Notes: generated from the sequence alone by a model not told the origin. A DNA stretch of 64,000 nucleotides from Stercorarius parasiticus (GCA_013396915.1 VWZL01001366.1:372001-436000); one strand, 5' to 3'. Counted from the stretch's first letter, positions 38,601 through 51,625 are shown. Made by a program: numbers and translations.

Positions 38601-41600
38601 CTCCTACACAGAAAGGCATTGACCCAACCTCCTGACTCTTTAGAGCTGCAGCCGGCAAAGGTTGTACACGATTTCCTGCAAGCCCCCTGTTGTGCTGAAA
38701 CACTGACTAGCTGCATAATAATCTATGCAAATTATGAACTCAACAGTGACCATTTTCACTCTAAAACTACTGCAAGAGCCCATAATTTCTCCTTTTTTTG
38801 GCTTTTCTCATATTTACTGTAACATAATTTCATCTAATAACTGTGTAACCCTTTGGCAAACCTCACTCTTCTGCTCATTCTCTGGATGGCATGCCCCTGT
38901 TTGACTCACTGTCCACCTCTCAAATGCATGTTTCAGAGTCTTTACCAGGTTTTATTTGAAGACAGGGCTGCTTAAGACAGATTCAAGATCCATGTTCCCT
39001 TACATCTCTTACACTGCAATAGGAGATCTACCATTTTCAAAGTTTCTTGAAGAGCAGCTAGAGTGTGCTACTTCAGTTTCCAGCTTTGAGGCTAGAAAGC
39101 TGGAGGTTCTTGCTCAATAGATCTCAGTAAAGTCACCAGCAGACCTCAGTTAAAAAAAAAAATATTGACAAGCTCTGTTGTAGAGCCATCAAAATGCAAT
39201 GCAAATGCAAAAGTGTGTGAATCTGCTTATTTTGGCATCTCAACCCAAAAGTCAAATTGTCATATGAAAGTGATCTTTTTGGAAATCCTGTCTTCCAGAT
39301 GACATCTTTGCCATGTGGTCACGACAGGCTCTAGCTCTGTGATACCTGAACAGTACTCTGAATGCAGTTCCCTAAACTGCCAAAATTAATTGGAAGTTTA
39401 TTTCCTGCTAGAGGAATGTCCTGGCTGCGTCTAAGATTATATTCTAGGGGGTTGTTGATTTGCCATTAAGTCAGGAAGGTGGCAACATTGGGTGGTTTTT
39501 TTAGTTGTCCCCAGACAGCTGTGCTGCTTATAGATATTTGGGCTAGCAGTGTTCACACAATCTGAAGAGCTTCTCAACACAGGCTCCAGATCGGAGCACC
39601 CCACCATCATGGGCAGCCCTCCAAGCTCACGACTGATTAATTGAAAGGGTACTTTGACCATGCTGCCTTTTCCCTAAGCAGAGCTCTTACACTGCAATAC
39701 AGTATAGGAAGGGAAATGTATAAATTATCAGAACCATTCCTAGGCTTCTTGAGGGACAACTCTGGCCAAGTAAGCCATTTCATTGCTGCTCATTCACTTA
39801 ACGGAAGGAAACTATCTATCTGTCATCCTTTGCATTTGTGGGTTCTTTTTAGTTTAGGGAGATATCGACACTCCAAAAGGCACTTGTCTCAAAATGCCAG
39901 ATGTCTACATGTGAGCTAGTCCCCTAGGCTTCCTTTGCTAGTCAGCAGAGAGGAAGACGTTTCCTCCCATCCTAAGGCAAATACTTATGGTGGGTTAGTT
40001 AAAGTGTGCATATTTCTCTCCCTTCAGTACCTAGGGGACTTCAGATATCTGCAGTGTAACTGTATAATATTAGGTGAGGTGAATCCTTCCTGCATGTCTA
40101 AGTAATGCTTTGAGATAGTACAGTGTTATTTTTCAAGACAACCTTCATGTTAATAGCTACATTACTATAAGGTCTCATTACTTACAGCTATATTCTTAAA
40201 TCCTTTCTGCCCCCTTTTTTATATTTCATATTGATGCCACTTTCAAAGATCTGCCAGTCTCTTGGGGGAACATGCATCTTGTTGATGATGGACCAATAAA
40301 TGTATATTGCGTATTGGCAACACTAGGAGTCCATGAGCTTTGTGCTGAGAAGGAAAGCTATCACAGCATTCACCTTGTGGCAATTTAAAGCAATTACCTG
40401 TAGGCTGAAAATTATTGTGTCATTATTCCCTTGAAATAGAATGAACTCCTCTTAAAATCACAGGTAATCTGTTTTTAAGGATCTGCAAGTAACAAAAAGC
40501 TGAGAAAGTGAAATTCCCTCCCCCGTTCCCCAGATGCACCTTTGTTAAATCTTTGGATCTCTGTTACTTTCCTGATTATGTGGCTTATTTAAAAATGCCC
40601 TACTGTGTTATCTGTTTTTTTTCAGATATCAATACGTATGTTTGAGCATCCTTGGGGTTTAAATAGGTCTGAATAATGGAGAAATCAGTCTGATGTAAAA
40701 GCAAAAGGAGCTTGCATTTATGGTAGTAGCAATAATGATGGTACAACATCACACAATGGCTCCTGGAAGCAGACAAATGTCAAAACAGCATGAAAAACTC
40801 CTCTTGCACACTGTTCACCCTGTCCAGAATTCTCACAGAATAACATGCACAATCATTTTGATGAATTCAAAGCTAATATCCATGTCACTCCCTTCACAAA
40901 GACGGCTAGTTTCAGACAGGAACTAATTGCACTGTCTTGTTCAAAAATAGAGAAATCACCTTTTGTTTTAGCAGATTTCCTCTACGGTATTTTGCTGTTC
41001 TTGCCTGAAAACATGCTGTGTATAAAATGGTTGCATGAAAGGGTTAGCAATCCGAGACACAGTAGTGGACATTGCTGAGGATATAACAGCACATTTAGTT
41101 GCCTAAGGGTGTGGATGATGATATTTGGAGAGCTAGCACACCTCAGTGGAAACTGTGTGTACTACAAGAAACAGCATTTTTTCATTAAATAAATTTGTTC
41201 CCAGTTCCCATGCCTTAACATAGTCTTGCATTTTGCCTAGCTTCTAAGGTTTTGATGTATTTATTCTGCTTTGGTTATGTTGTTGTTGTTTTTAAGATCC
41301 CATGGTTTCCATAATTCTCCATTTTCATGGTAAGTGGAATTTGGAAACAGATTTCTTTTTAATTGAATAGGAAGAGTGTCTTTAGGAGGATAGTAACTAA
41401 GGCAATAGTACTGGTTTTTCTGCACAACCTGCACTCTACTCAGTATTCTTTCAAAAGCAATCAGTTTCCCTGGAGCAGTGATAGTGGTTACGGATTTAAT
41501 TTGGCAGAGCTGCCCAGCCCCTAACACTCCAGATGAATTCAGTGAGAACAGTGGATGGCTACCACTTCCGTGACTCAGGCCTTGAGTTTATTGGAAATAG

Positions 41601-44600
41601 AAGTGAATCCTGACAGTCTGCTTATACTGCTACTATGGACACTCTGCTTTGCAAGGTTGCAACCTCCGTATTCTCCTCTGCTGGTTCCAGGAAAGATTTT
41701 TTTAATGAAATGGAGTGGAAAGGCGCACACCAGAGAAAATCCCATTCCTGACCAACAACACTGTTGCTAGAAAAGTACGTTGAACAGAGTATCAGCTTTA
41801 TGTGCTATCACCTTACACTGGATTATAAAAAAATGGGGGGGTGGAGGGGGAGAAGCACATCTGCACTGTGTTATGGATAGATGCTGTAAAAATAATGATG
41901 ATGATGATAATAATAATAATAATGGTTTTCAGTAGAAATGGAGAGTTACCTCTCCATTGCAGTTTTCACAATGAGTAGGGCAAAGAACCAACCTGTAAAA
42001 AGAGAATATGTATTTTTCTTCTTAGAAGTTCATGCACACAATAATTATATAGGTAGAGGCTTCGCTAGCAAATGTTTATCCCTTTATTTTTTTCATCTGA
42101 CCACTTTCCTGTGTCTGGTTTTCAGTTCAATTTCAGCCTTGGTTAAGAATGCTATGTTATTACCTTCTTACAGTAATATGTTCTATGAAGTCCCGAATGA
42201 CTGTAGGTTTAGTTCACCTCTCAGTGAAATCCTACAGAAATCTCCAGCCTCCCCTTCCCAAAAATCCTACCACGTGACTTAGTCCATTGTATACAGAGAC
42301 TTAATGGGTCTAATAGATGAATTTTTTAATAGTCTCAGCTTTAAAATTCTAATCTGCCAGTTAAGCTATAAAAACCCATTGGCAAGGTATTTGAGGAAAT
42401 CTTGTATAGCTGCTCCTGGACCTGTTCTGGAGAGAAAGGCAAGGCTGTGTGGCAGTGATACTAGAGTACGCATCTCATGGAGATTCAGAAAAACCTTGTT
42501 TCCTGAGTTACCTAAGTACTTTTGAAACTTCAAATTGTAGTTAGTCAATAGGGCACAATTGCCGATATGGGGTTTTTTACTGTTGCCTTTTTCCTTGTTT
42601 TAAAGAAACTGATTCATTATCTAAGCCCTTTTCCTGACACACACACCCCATCCCCAAGGACAGTAAGACCAGGGACAGTAGGGAATCCAGACAGGCAACG
42701 AGACTTGTAATAATACAGAATGATGTGTGAAATACGGGTCATCTGCAGCACAATGCGTAGGATCACCAGGTCAAATGTCTTTGCTTCCTCTAAATTTTCA
42801 AAATCTATTATTGAAAAACAGAACCAGTATCTTTCTCCCGTTTTCTATAGTACAAATCCATTATATTTTTCCTTCCAATTTAAGCACCTTTAAGACAATT
42901 CCAACTTTGAAATCATTAATACATCACAACAGATCAGGTACACTGGGTCATAGAAATGGCCACAGCAAAGCTAAATAGATCTGCAGTTTCTTCTTTCTAT
43001 AAATGAGGCCCAAAAATGCAGATACCTTCGTCTGATACCTCTTCCTTCTTGTTTTTTGAGGCATCCATAAATGCCCTCTTAGAGAAAAGCTGAAGAATGT
43101 GGAAGGTGTGAGTTTACTAAACATACTGCATAAAATAAATGGAGTTTTAATTACTGATTCCCGAAACTTGGAATAAAACATGGCCAATTTCTTCCTGTCA
43201 CCTGGTTGTTCTCCTTAGTACAATGACTACTTGACTGTTTCATGTAGTAATAATTATTGACAAAGGGACAAAGCACGGAGCAGTCAGATTTTGCCCCACT
43301 GTTAGTTCCCATAATTTGAAGCTGTGCCGTCTTTGAAACAGTAAAAGATATCCATAATAGATGTGATTTCTAAGATCTTCAGTAGGAGTTCTTTTCAAAA
43401 GCTGTATTGTTTCCATGGATGCGGCCGTATAATCTAATTATTCCTGATGGGTTGCCTATTGTACTACTGGATTCTTCAAAGGAAAGGAAAACAGCAAGGT
43501 AGATCATTTGAGCAAAAATCTTTCATTTGTTTAGGACAATGTTTCACAAAAGCTCTATCTGGGAAGGAAAAGAAATCTCTTCTGAGCCTCCTTTCTTTCA
43601 GAACTCAAGTTGCTATAATCATATAAAGCTGCTCTGTGTACTGTATGTTTTATCCATTCCTTTCATTGGATGATAGAAGACATTTCAGCCCCATGTTGGG
43701 GTGGGGTTTGTTTCCCACTGAAAAATTAAATCATTTATATTGTAAGATCTACTGTAGACAACCAGGGTAAAGAAACTCCAAGCAGTCAGAGAATACATGC
43801 CAGGCCCAACACCTGCAGTTTGTCAAAGGAATTATTCCACTTAGCTCAGTTGGAATGTTTTTGTGATAAGATACACAGTGGTGCAAAGGAGTTGATATTT
43901 ACATCCACCTCATTAAAGTGAATCAGTATCCTATTATCACAGAGTCCTAAGTTCCCAGACCATATGATGAATCTCACTTGGTCTGTGGTGTTTGCAACTG
44001 CACTGTTTTTGACCTTGGCCATTGTGCTAACCAGTCCCATTGCATGTGCTGCTTCTCAAGACACCTTTGCACAGGCATAACTAGGCTCCAGCCAGCTTTT
44101 CCCAGTGAAGGGCCTGAAACTGTACTTTATCATGTCAAATAACAATCTCCTGAGCACGTGAGAGTACTCTCATCTTGCTGGGAATGCATTAATAAATGAA
44201 TGTTCCTCTTACATGCACCGCCTTCCAAGCTACCATATTGTAAGGAGAAGATAGTTGTGTGGGAAACTAATGAGTGGACGGAAAACTCCTCAGACATACC
44301 AAACAGAAAAGGACAGAAGCTGAGAACTGTTTCTCACCATCATCAACTCATCTCTTAAAGCTATTGCCATGGTACTGCTGTTTTGCACAGCTAGCTTTTG
44401 TGTTTTGGAGTTTTGCCATTCTGTTATGTATATGCAAAAAGATTTTCCACTATTTTAGTGGAATCTTCATTTTGTATAGTATACAAATATGCCAAAGCTC
44501 TATGGATTTTCCTTTACATTTCCTTTGAACAGCAATTACTGTTTACAAAAATGACCCGTGTTGCTCCTATATTATCATTATTGCTATATGAGTCAACAGT

Positions 44601-46549
44601 TCTGCCGAAGTGCTACTCAACTTTGTTTCCTTATGTGACGTCTATCCTTAAAAGTTGATGATAGTTCGCATTGATAAATGACATTCAGCCAGTAAAATTC
44701 TGCTTTTAGGTAGAGGCAGCTTAGCTCTGTTTCCTACAATGGTTACCAACACAGAATTCAGATCTCTGGTTCTTAAAGCTGTTCAGGATCCAGAGAAACT
44801 TGCAGCCTGTGGCGGTCCTTAGGGAAGGACACTCTGAGCAACACAGAGCTGAACTCCTGGAGGAGGGAGGGAAATAAGTCGGGAGTGGAAACAAAGCTGC
44901 ATACATCTTGGAAGAACTAATGGAAATACTTTGAAGTCTGTGGTCAATGAAGCTGAAGGGAAAGACAACTTTTTTGTTCTACCCAGACCCAAGAGAAGGT
45001 GAAATTCTGTACCCCTTTCCCTCCTTCTTGATTTTCTGCTGTTTGTTCATCGAAGATACAAGGTAACAGCATTCTACTACTTACACATGTCTACTTTGAA
45101 TCTGTTCCTCCCAAACAAACCAGATTCTTCATTCAAATTAGAGATAAATTGTTTGTTTGAAATTAATTAAGTGGTTGGATTTTACTTTGGCTAGGGTTTT
45201 ACTAATCTCAGAGGTGAAAAAGTCAAAGAAATCCTGATGCAGTGAAAAATTAGATTTGTGTACAGCCCTGGCAGCGGTGCAATCCGTGGGGCTGAGCGCC
45301 AGAGTCCATATCCTTTGAAGGTTCTCTCTTGCTTGTTCATCATTCTTTCCTTTACTTCAGCCAGTCTCATCTTGTGTGAAGCCACATGAAAAGGAAGAGA
45401 CGATGCCCCTCCAGCTACCAGTTGTTATCATGGAGGGATTTGATTCAAACAGTGGAGAACAATAGAACAATGTACCCAAGGTGAATTTATTTCCAAGCAA
45501 GTCCTACAGCTAAGTCTTCTTCCAGCACATGGATATCTTATGTACATACTGAAGCAATGGAGGCTGAAGGTAGCAAATATCTGGAACAACATAGCTGGAG
45601 ATCTGAATCCAGTCCAATGAAAAACTTTTAAGTTCTGTATCTAACTTTATTTATTTTATTGGAGCACCATTTTTGGTTAGTAAAGCTGAGGAGGTTCCAA
45701 AGTAGTAGCATGAAAAATACTGCAATGTTAAATATTGTTTTCTGAATACCAGGACATTTTATGCATCTTTCAAGGAGGGACAAAGTTATGACTTGCTATT
45801 AAAGTCCAGAGTAGCTGAAATCTGAAAAATCTCATTTTAGCAGAAGTACTTAAAAGGAACTGCAGACATCCTCTCAAGGCATGGTTTGCTCCTAATAATC
45901 CAAAGTAGCAGGAGATGCAGAAACAAAAAAGGTGTTCTCAGGCTGATATTGTTGGATAAGGCATGAGGTACTCGGAAAGCATGGAATACTTTCATGGCAT
46001 ATATGCATATTTTGGGATGACACTGGATTTCAAGTTTTCCAAAGGGACAGTTTTCCTGCAGCAGTATTTTCTTTAGTTTTTAAAGCTATTTTTTCTTTTC
46101 TTTTTTTCAGGCAAGCACACTCATACATGGCTGTGTTGAAAATGCTTTGTAAAGGTTGCTTAGAAATTTGGAAAGGCTTCACCATAGCATGTGTAGTAAA
46201 CAGAGGATAATCATGCTGTTGTGTGTTATAAGCATTTTGAAGAGACAGTAGTGGAGTATCCTGTAGAAGGTACTTGTGGCTGTTCAGGCTGAGAGCAATA
46301 GGACATTCTAAAACTTTTAATTTTATTAGGAACCTAAATATATTAGGAGTTGGTAATTTTTGTTTGTTTCCATGTAAAAAGAAATGTTTTCATTTGATGA
46401 ATTTTCTCTTATTCAAAATAACCTTGACTTCCCGTTACTATTAAAGTTGAAAAGAGTAAGATAATGGACACTATTTCCCTACCGTCAATTGACACAGAAA
46501 ATAGGGTTTAAATGTTCGTGTGGCCTCTGACATAACTTATGTCTTAATG
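35627..46549. other. Long repeat-poor AT-rich stretch
   Basis: Nearly 11 kb with no recognised interspersed repeat and no identifiable gene. Simple sequence includes a 15-base A-run near 37266, a GAT/AAT repeat at 41891-41923 and a G-rich stretch at about 41834-41853. Open frames of up to 114 codons occur but match nothing I know. Confidence 0.5.
41891..41923 (+). repeat. (GAT)n/(AAT)n compound microsatellite
   Basis: Four GAT units followed by about five AAT units on the plus strand. Confidence 0.93.
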
Positions 46550-46950
46550 ACACAGAACCATGGAGTTATTTAGGTTGGAAGTAACCTCTGTAGGACTTGA
46601 GGTCCAATCCCCTGTTCAAAGCAGGGTTAATATCAAAGTTAAGAAAGGTTGCTCTGAGCTTTCTTTGCCTAGTTGGGTTTTATATATCATCACAGTTGGT
46701 GATTCCACAGCCTCCCTGAGCACCTGTACCAGTGTCTGACCCACTGTCATTGTGAATACTTCTTTTCATTATACCTAACCTCAGTTTCCCATGCTTCAGC
46801 TGGTATCTGTTTTCCTTTCTCTGGGCACCTCTGAGAATAGTTTAGTTCAGTCTTTATTAGGTATCTAGAGAGAGCAATTAGATCTCTTGCTTGGCCTTCT
46901 CTGAGTTGAACAAATACAATTCTCTCAGCCTTTCCTCATACATCATGTAC
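46550..46950 (-). mobile_element. CR1 LINE 3' region, diverged
   Basis: Plus-strand blocks in reversed CR1 order: 'ttaggttggaagtaacctct', 'gaggtccaatcccctgttca', 'aagcagggttaatatcaaag', 'cacagcctccctgagcac', 'tgtaccagtgtctgaccc', 'ctgggcacctctgagaatag' and 'ctctcagcctttcctcata'. These span the CR1 3' untranslated region and coding end. About 400 bases, with many substitutions. Confidence 0.93.
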
Positions 46951-48772
46951 AACTAAATATTTTTATGGAAATAGAGGAAAAAAATGGTGACAAACTGAAA
47001 AGCACAGGAGGAGAGAAGGAGCAGGAGAAAGGTTTAGAGGAAAAAAGTCATAGGAAGACTGACTTGATGTTGGCAGAAGATGAGAAAAGGTGCTGAGGGA
47101 ATCCTTAAACAGCAAAAAAGATGAGAGAAAAATGAGGACATGAAGCTGAAAATGTAGTATGCATAAGAGGTCTTAGAAGTTGAAGAGTTGTAGAGGTGAG
47201 AAATGGGTAGAAAATAGAGTGGCAGCTCCTTGACTATTGTAGAAGAGGGCAAGGGGTGTGCCTTCTGAAAATGATGCTTCTGTATGTGAACTTAGAGCTG
47301 CATTTTGACCGAGAAACTCATTCTTGCCTTGGGAAGAGGGGGGTAAAGAAAGGCTTTTGTAAAATCTTTAAATTTTTGTAAATTTTCTAAATTTTACAGT
47401 CTCTGGTTTTCATTATTTATGCAGCTGAAAATTCATGTTTCTTACAAAAAAATAGAATTTGAAGCTGAAAAATACAGAAATTGAGCTACAAAATGTATTT
47501 ATGTAATCAGATAATATAATATAGATTCTTTTATATCTTCTTTAGTTGCACTGTTCTTCACACACCTTTGAGAGGAAAGGAAATATAGCTATTCTCAGTA
47601 TTTGACCTTGAACAGTAGATTCAAGCCCATTAGTTCTAAAGTTACTTTGCTCGATGCTGATACTTCTATTCCTCAATAATACATGTAGGAATATCAAATA
47701 CACTTTGCCATTAGACAGATGCAGTGGAATAAGTTGGGCTATTTTTTCAGCAGCAAATCTGACTCACCACTGAAAGCACTCCCCACCTTTCCATTTGGCT
47801 GCTCTAGAGTTACTATTTGGAACAATTTACTAACTATATTATCCTGTTATTTTATTTTTAACTTTCACTCTCAACTCTGTTTTAATGAGTCAAAAGTGCT
47901 TGTGGTCAGCTGAGAAAATCAACGTAGTTTTATGGAAGAGTAATTTTATTTCTCACTTTGTCTACTCATTTTTTCTTTTTTTTTTTTCTTTTTCACTCCT
48001 TCTCTACCTCCTTCATTCTTAGAACAAGTCATTCACCACAGAACCATTACTGCTGTGATTTTCAAAGCGTACTTTGTAAATGGTTGTCCCCACTGGATGA
48101 ACAACAGTACCAACCATGAATATATTCCTGGTTGCCATAAAGTAGCAAAAATAATGATTAGCTAAGTTCTTAACTGTTTCCATTAATTTGGTATCTTCAG
48201 CACTGTCTTAACCAGGAGAGCAAAGAAATGTTTGAGAGGAACCACTGAAAAGAAAATTGTATTACTCCCTGTGTTACTATTTGATCAAAAGATTGTTACG
48301 GCCATCTCTGAAATTACTGATGGATGAGTACTTAGAATGGTTTTTGTATGTTGGATACTGTCCAAACCTTTACCAGTGTTGACATAGTTTGGAAATTCTT
48401 GCTAATGCTACAGTTACTTTGATAGTGTGCATCAAAGCATAACGTAATCCTTTAGGCTAAATCAGGTATATAAAAATCATTAACAAAAAATATATTGTTC
48501 TGTGCCAAACCACTGATCATACAATTGGTGATGCAAATATATTTTCTTTGCTCATTCTTGTTCTTCCTTTAGTTGATCCAATATTTGAAGCAGACCTCTT
48601 TCGTACAGATGGCTGGGATAAATAAAGCCAATTCACCGATGTGCAGCATTCAGTCTGCTGGATGGATGAGGAATACACGTGTCCTTTCTGTAGCGTTTTT
48701 GGTTTTTTTTAATTTGCCATCTGGATTTCCTTGCATTCTGGGTTTGGTACCGATGTACAGTGTTTAATAAAG
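46951..48772. other. Unique stretch with a purine-rich tract
   Basis: About 46968-47180 is strongly purine-biased on the plus strand (GA-rich). A long T-run with C interruptions lies near 47970-48000. No gene or repeat family recognised. Confidence 0.5.
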
Positions 48773-49520
48773 GGTGGTGGGCTGGTCGCGGCCAGCAGCC
48801 AGACTCTCACCCAGCCGCTTGCTCCATGCCCTTGGTGGGACAGGGGAGAAGACGGGAAGAACAGGAGTGAGAAAGCTTGTGGGCCGAGATGAAGACAGGA
48901 GGATCGCTCACTGCTTATTATCGTGGGCCAGACAGACTCATGTTGGGGAATTTCCCAATTAAATGCCAATTAATTGACAATTAATTAATTAAATTAATTA
49001 AAATAATTACTGGTTCTGACAGTGGGAAACAAAGACGATTAAAAGACCCATTTACACGCTTGGGGAAAAGGCCTTTCCTCCCCCTTTCCCAGCCTGAACC
49101 TCCCCCCCAGGCACCTCTCCTCCCTGCCGGTCAGGGCTGGGCTACACTCAGTCCCTGTGGAGGCAGAGGCTACAGCAAGGCCGTGGCTGCTCCTCCTGCT
49201 GCCCTTCCTCCTCACTCGGGGGCCTGGAGCCCCTCCTCCCCTCCTGCCCTTCTCCCCCCGGTGCTGGCACGGCTGTGTCTCACACTTTTCCCCTCAGCCC
49301 TGGCCGCTGGGCAGCGTTTTGCCCTTTCTGATAGAGGCCTTCCCTGAGGCACCGCCATGGTGGCTGCGGGGCTCAGCCGTGCCCTGCGGGGGGTGGGTTG
49401 GAGCCGGCTGGAACCGGCTGTGTCCGGCTCGGGGCAGCCCCGGCCGCTCACCACAGAGACCACCCAGCAGCACCCCCTGACAGCCCGGCCCGGGCACCCC
49501 CATCCCGTACACACAACAAG
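48773..49520 (-). mobile_element. Avian endogenous retrovirus LTR relic
   Basis: Minus-strand reading gives a series of blocks familiar from a common avian LTR. Plus-strand markers include 'gccagcagccagactctcac', 'ccagccgcttgctcc', 'agtgagaaagcttgtggg', 'gagatgaagacaggagga' and, further on, 'gagccggctggaaccggctg' beside 'cagagaccaccc'. The block is GC-rich apart from an AATT/TTAA expansion at about 48957-49010, where intact copies seem to carry an AATAAA-containing segment on the minus strand. Termini and exact family are uncertain, and no viral gene is attached. Open frames inside reflect the GC content. Confidence 0.6.
48955..49012. repeat. AATT/TTAA low-complexity expansion
   Basis: Almost entirely A and T, with repeated AATTAATT units that are self-complementary. 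Located inside the LTR relic. Confidence 0.9.
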
Positions 49521-50000
49521 AATAAATTGTATCCACAAAATACCAGACTAAATACCGCAGTGGTGAGAGAATCAACAGGTGAGAGCCAATAAAAGGTGGC
49601 TTTTAAAGTAGAGCACCCTTGGCTTCCAACCATGGTACTCACCCTGTAAGATGGCTGACTGGGGACCATGGTACTCACCCTGTAAGATGGCTGACTGGGG
49701 CCTTTGTCATGAGGAAGAGCAGTGCCAACACTCACAGTGCACACCCTCCACCGGCTCAGGCATCAAGGTACCCTTGTACTCCAGCTCTGGAGGTCAGAGA
49801 TCTCCTGTTTTCTGGGCGATTACAAGGAAGACAAAGGAGAAGCACAGGCCACGAAGGCTAACAGTCCTCAGTACCAAATTTCAGGATCCCATAACCAGGT
49901 ACAGAGCACAGGCAGCCACCGGAGGTATCTCCTGCAGGCACCAGCTGCCAGGGAGGGGAAGGTGACACAGAGGCTGAGGTACATAGCAGTGTTTTGCTGC
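49521..50000. other. Mixed-composition spacer with a short tandem duplication
   Basis: About 480 bases with no gene recognised. AATAAA occurs at about 49522 and again near 49590. The 36-bp tandem duplication is listed separately. Open frames of 80-104 codons overlap here on the plus strand but share no recognisable domain. Confidence 0.5.
49629..49700 (+). repeat. 36-bp perfect tandem duplication
   Basis: Two exact 36-base units (49629-49664 and 49665-49700), each beginning 'accatggtactcaccc' and ending 'gatggctgactgggg'. The perfect identity suggests a recent slippage or duplication event, or an assembly error. Confidence 0.97.
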
Positions 50001-50115
50001 TGTCCTGGTTTGAGGTAAAACAGAATCAATTTCCTCTGCCTCCTCTCCTTGGAGAGAGAAGTCGGGGAGAGCCTCTGTCATTCATCTCAATGGCCAGTCT
50101 GGACCAAACCACGAC
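50001..50115 (+). mobile_element. Internally deleted LTR, 115 bases
   Basis: Begins 'tgtcctggtttgaggtaaaa' and ends 'gccagtctggaccaaaccac', matching the two ends of the longer LTR at 53612-54345. The middle 600 or so bases are absent. The junction lies at 'caatttcctctgcc', where the two flanks in the longer copy share a short T/CTCTG-like match, consistent with deletion by microhomology. Same orientation as the longer copy. Confidence 0.85.
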
Positions 50116-50624
50116 GGCTTCTTTTTCTCTATAGCTGCTTTGAGATACTTACCTGGATTTTAGGATTAATTTTAACAAAATGCAGGAGGGGAAAAAAAAT
50201 AATTACAGGTTTAAAGAAGGGAAGAGCAGGTTAAAGAATATTTTGACAAATTAAACATATTAAAGTTAGCAGAACCTGCTGAAATTTACTCAAGTACTTT
50301 GGCAACTAGCCAAAACCATTTCTGAACAACATTTAGAAATTTCCTAGAGGACTGGGGAAGCAAAAACATGGCATATGAATTGAAATATGGGAAACGGGGG
50401 GACCTGGGGAAATATTGAGCATGCATCCTTGTGAGGATCGTTGGGGGAAAAAATGTGGTTAGCTCTCAAAATGAAAGGATCTGTCACAGGATGGCAACAG
50501 TTCGATCTTGCATCAAGTCTTGGATGACAAAAGGGAAAGAATCCATAAAATAGGTAGGGGAGGAACTGCAATTTTAAAGAAAGTGATGAGAATTCATAAG
50601 TAATCTCAAATCAAGGTCAGAGTG
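50116..50624. other. Unique spacer
   Basis: About 500 bases of AT-rich sequence between the deleted LTR and the minisatellite. Nothing recognised. Confidence 0.6.
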
Positions 50625-51290
50625 GCTTACCCCAGCCAGGCAGACACAGCCTGTTTCCCTAGCCAGCCAGAGACTCTCAAACCCAGTCAGCCAGCCAGAG
50701 CCCACTTCCTCAGCTGGCCACCCAGAGACTCTTTCCCCGGCCAGCCAACTAGATCATCTCCCCTGGCCAGCCAGCCGGAGCCACTCAGCCCTGGCCAGCC
50801 CACCAGAGCCCTTTTTCCCCAGCAGGCCAGCCAGAACAACTTGCCCCAGCCAGCGGCCAGAGCCTGTTTCTCCAGCTAGCCGGTCTGCCCAGAGCCACTC
50901 TGCCCTGGCCGGCCAGCTAGATCATCTTACTTGGTCAGCCAGCCAGAGCAGCTCACCCCAGCCAGCCAGAGCCTCTTTCCCTGGCCGGCCAGATCACTTT
51001 GCCCATCCAGCCAACCAGAGATGCTCAACCCTGGCTGACCAGCCAGAGACTCTCAACTCCAGCCAGCTAGCAGTAGTATCTTTCTCCAGCCGGCCAGCCA
51101 GAGCATCCACCCCAGACAGTCAGACACACACTCTCGCCCCAGATGGCCAGCCAGATTGTCTTGCCCAACCGCCCAGCCAGATTATCTTGCCCAACTGCCC
51201 AGCCAGAGCAGCTCGCCCTGGCCAGCCATCTGGAACACCTACCCTGTCCAGCCAGCCACAGCCTTTTTCTCCAGCCAGCCAGCCAGAGCA
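50625..51290 (+). repeat. CCAGCCAGCC minisatellite
   Basis: About 670 bases of imperfect tandem repeat with a core of CCAGCCAGCCAGAGC and a variable 10-15-base linker such as 'cactctgccctgg' or 'ctctttcccc', giving a period of roughly 30 bases and some 20 units. The minus strand reads GGCTGGCTGG and can form two-tier G-quadruplexes. Open frames across it encode Trp-Leu-Ala-Gly-type repeats, a by-product of the base repeat. The right end abuts a CR1 RT fragment. Confidence 0.95.
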
Positions 51291-51625
51291 GTGCTTTGCA
51301 CAGCACAGGATTATTGTGGGAAACCATGTCACAAGCCCTACTAAAATCTATGTAGACAATATGGTTTGCTCTTATCTTCTCCAACAACTCATCTCATTTA
51401 GCACTGAAGCCAATCAGATTGGTCAAGCATCATTTAATCTTAATGAACTTCTGTTGACTATTGTTGCTCATCTTGTTCTCACTCATTTTCCCAGAAATAG
51501 CATCCAAGACGATTTGTTTCATCATTTTCCCAGCAACTGAAGTAAGGCTGACAAGTCTGTAGGTCCTCAAATTGTCCTTCCGTTTTTATCCATAGGTGTA
51601 ATATGTATCATTCCCCTGGAATGCG
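51291..51625 (-). mobile_element. CR1 LINE reverse-transcriptase relic
   Basis: On the minus strand, 51600 down to 51290 encodes pieces of the CR1 RT in order: a 'YRLVSLTSVAGKMMKQIVL' block, then 'CLTNLIGFSAK', then motif A 'VYIDFSRACDMVSHN' at about 51325-51370 with its Asp kept. Stops separate the pieces. The element has lost both ends, and its downstream side is replaced directly by the GGCTGGCTGG minisatellite. The similarity runs out near 51600-51625. Confidence 0.82.

Noticed and set aside
49060..49590. Several overlapping 90-110 codon ORFs on both strands near 49.1-49.6 kb
   Set aside because: They arise from the high GC content of an LTR relic, overlap in most frames and share no protein family.
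50625..51290. Regularly spaced CCAGCCAGCC units as a CRISPR-like array or a repeat-protein gene
   Set aside because: The units are irregular, the linkers are related to each other instead of unique, the host is a eukaryote, and the encoded repeats differ by frame, so it is a minisatellite.
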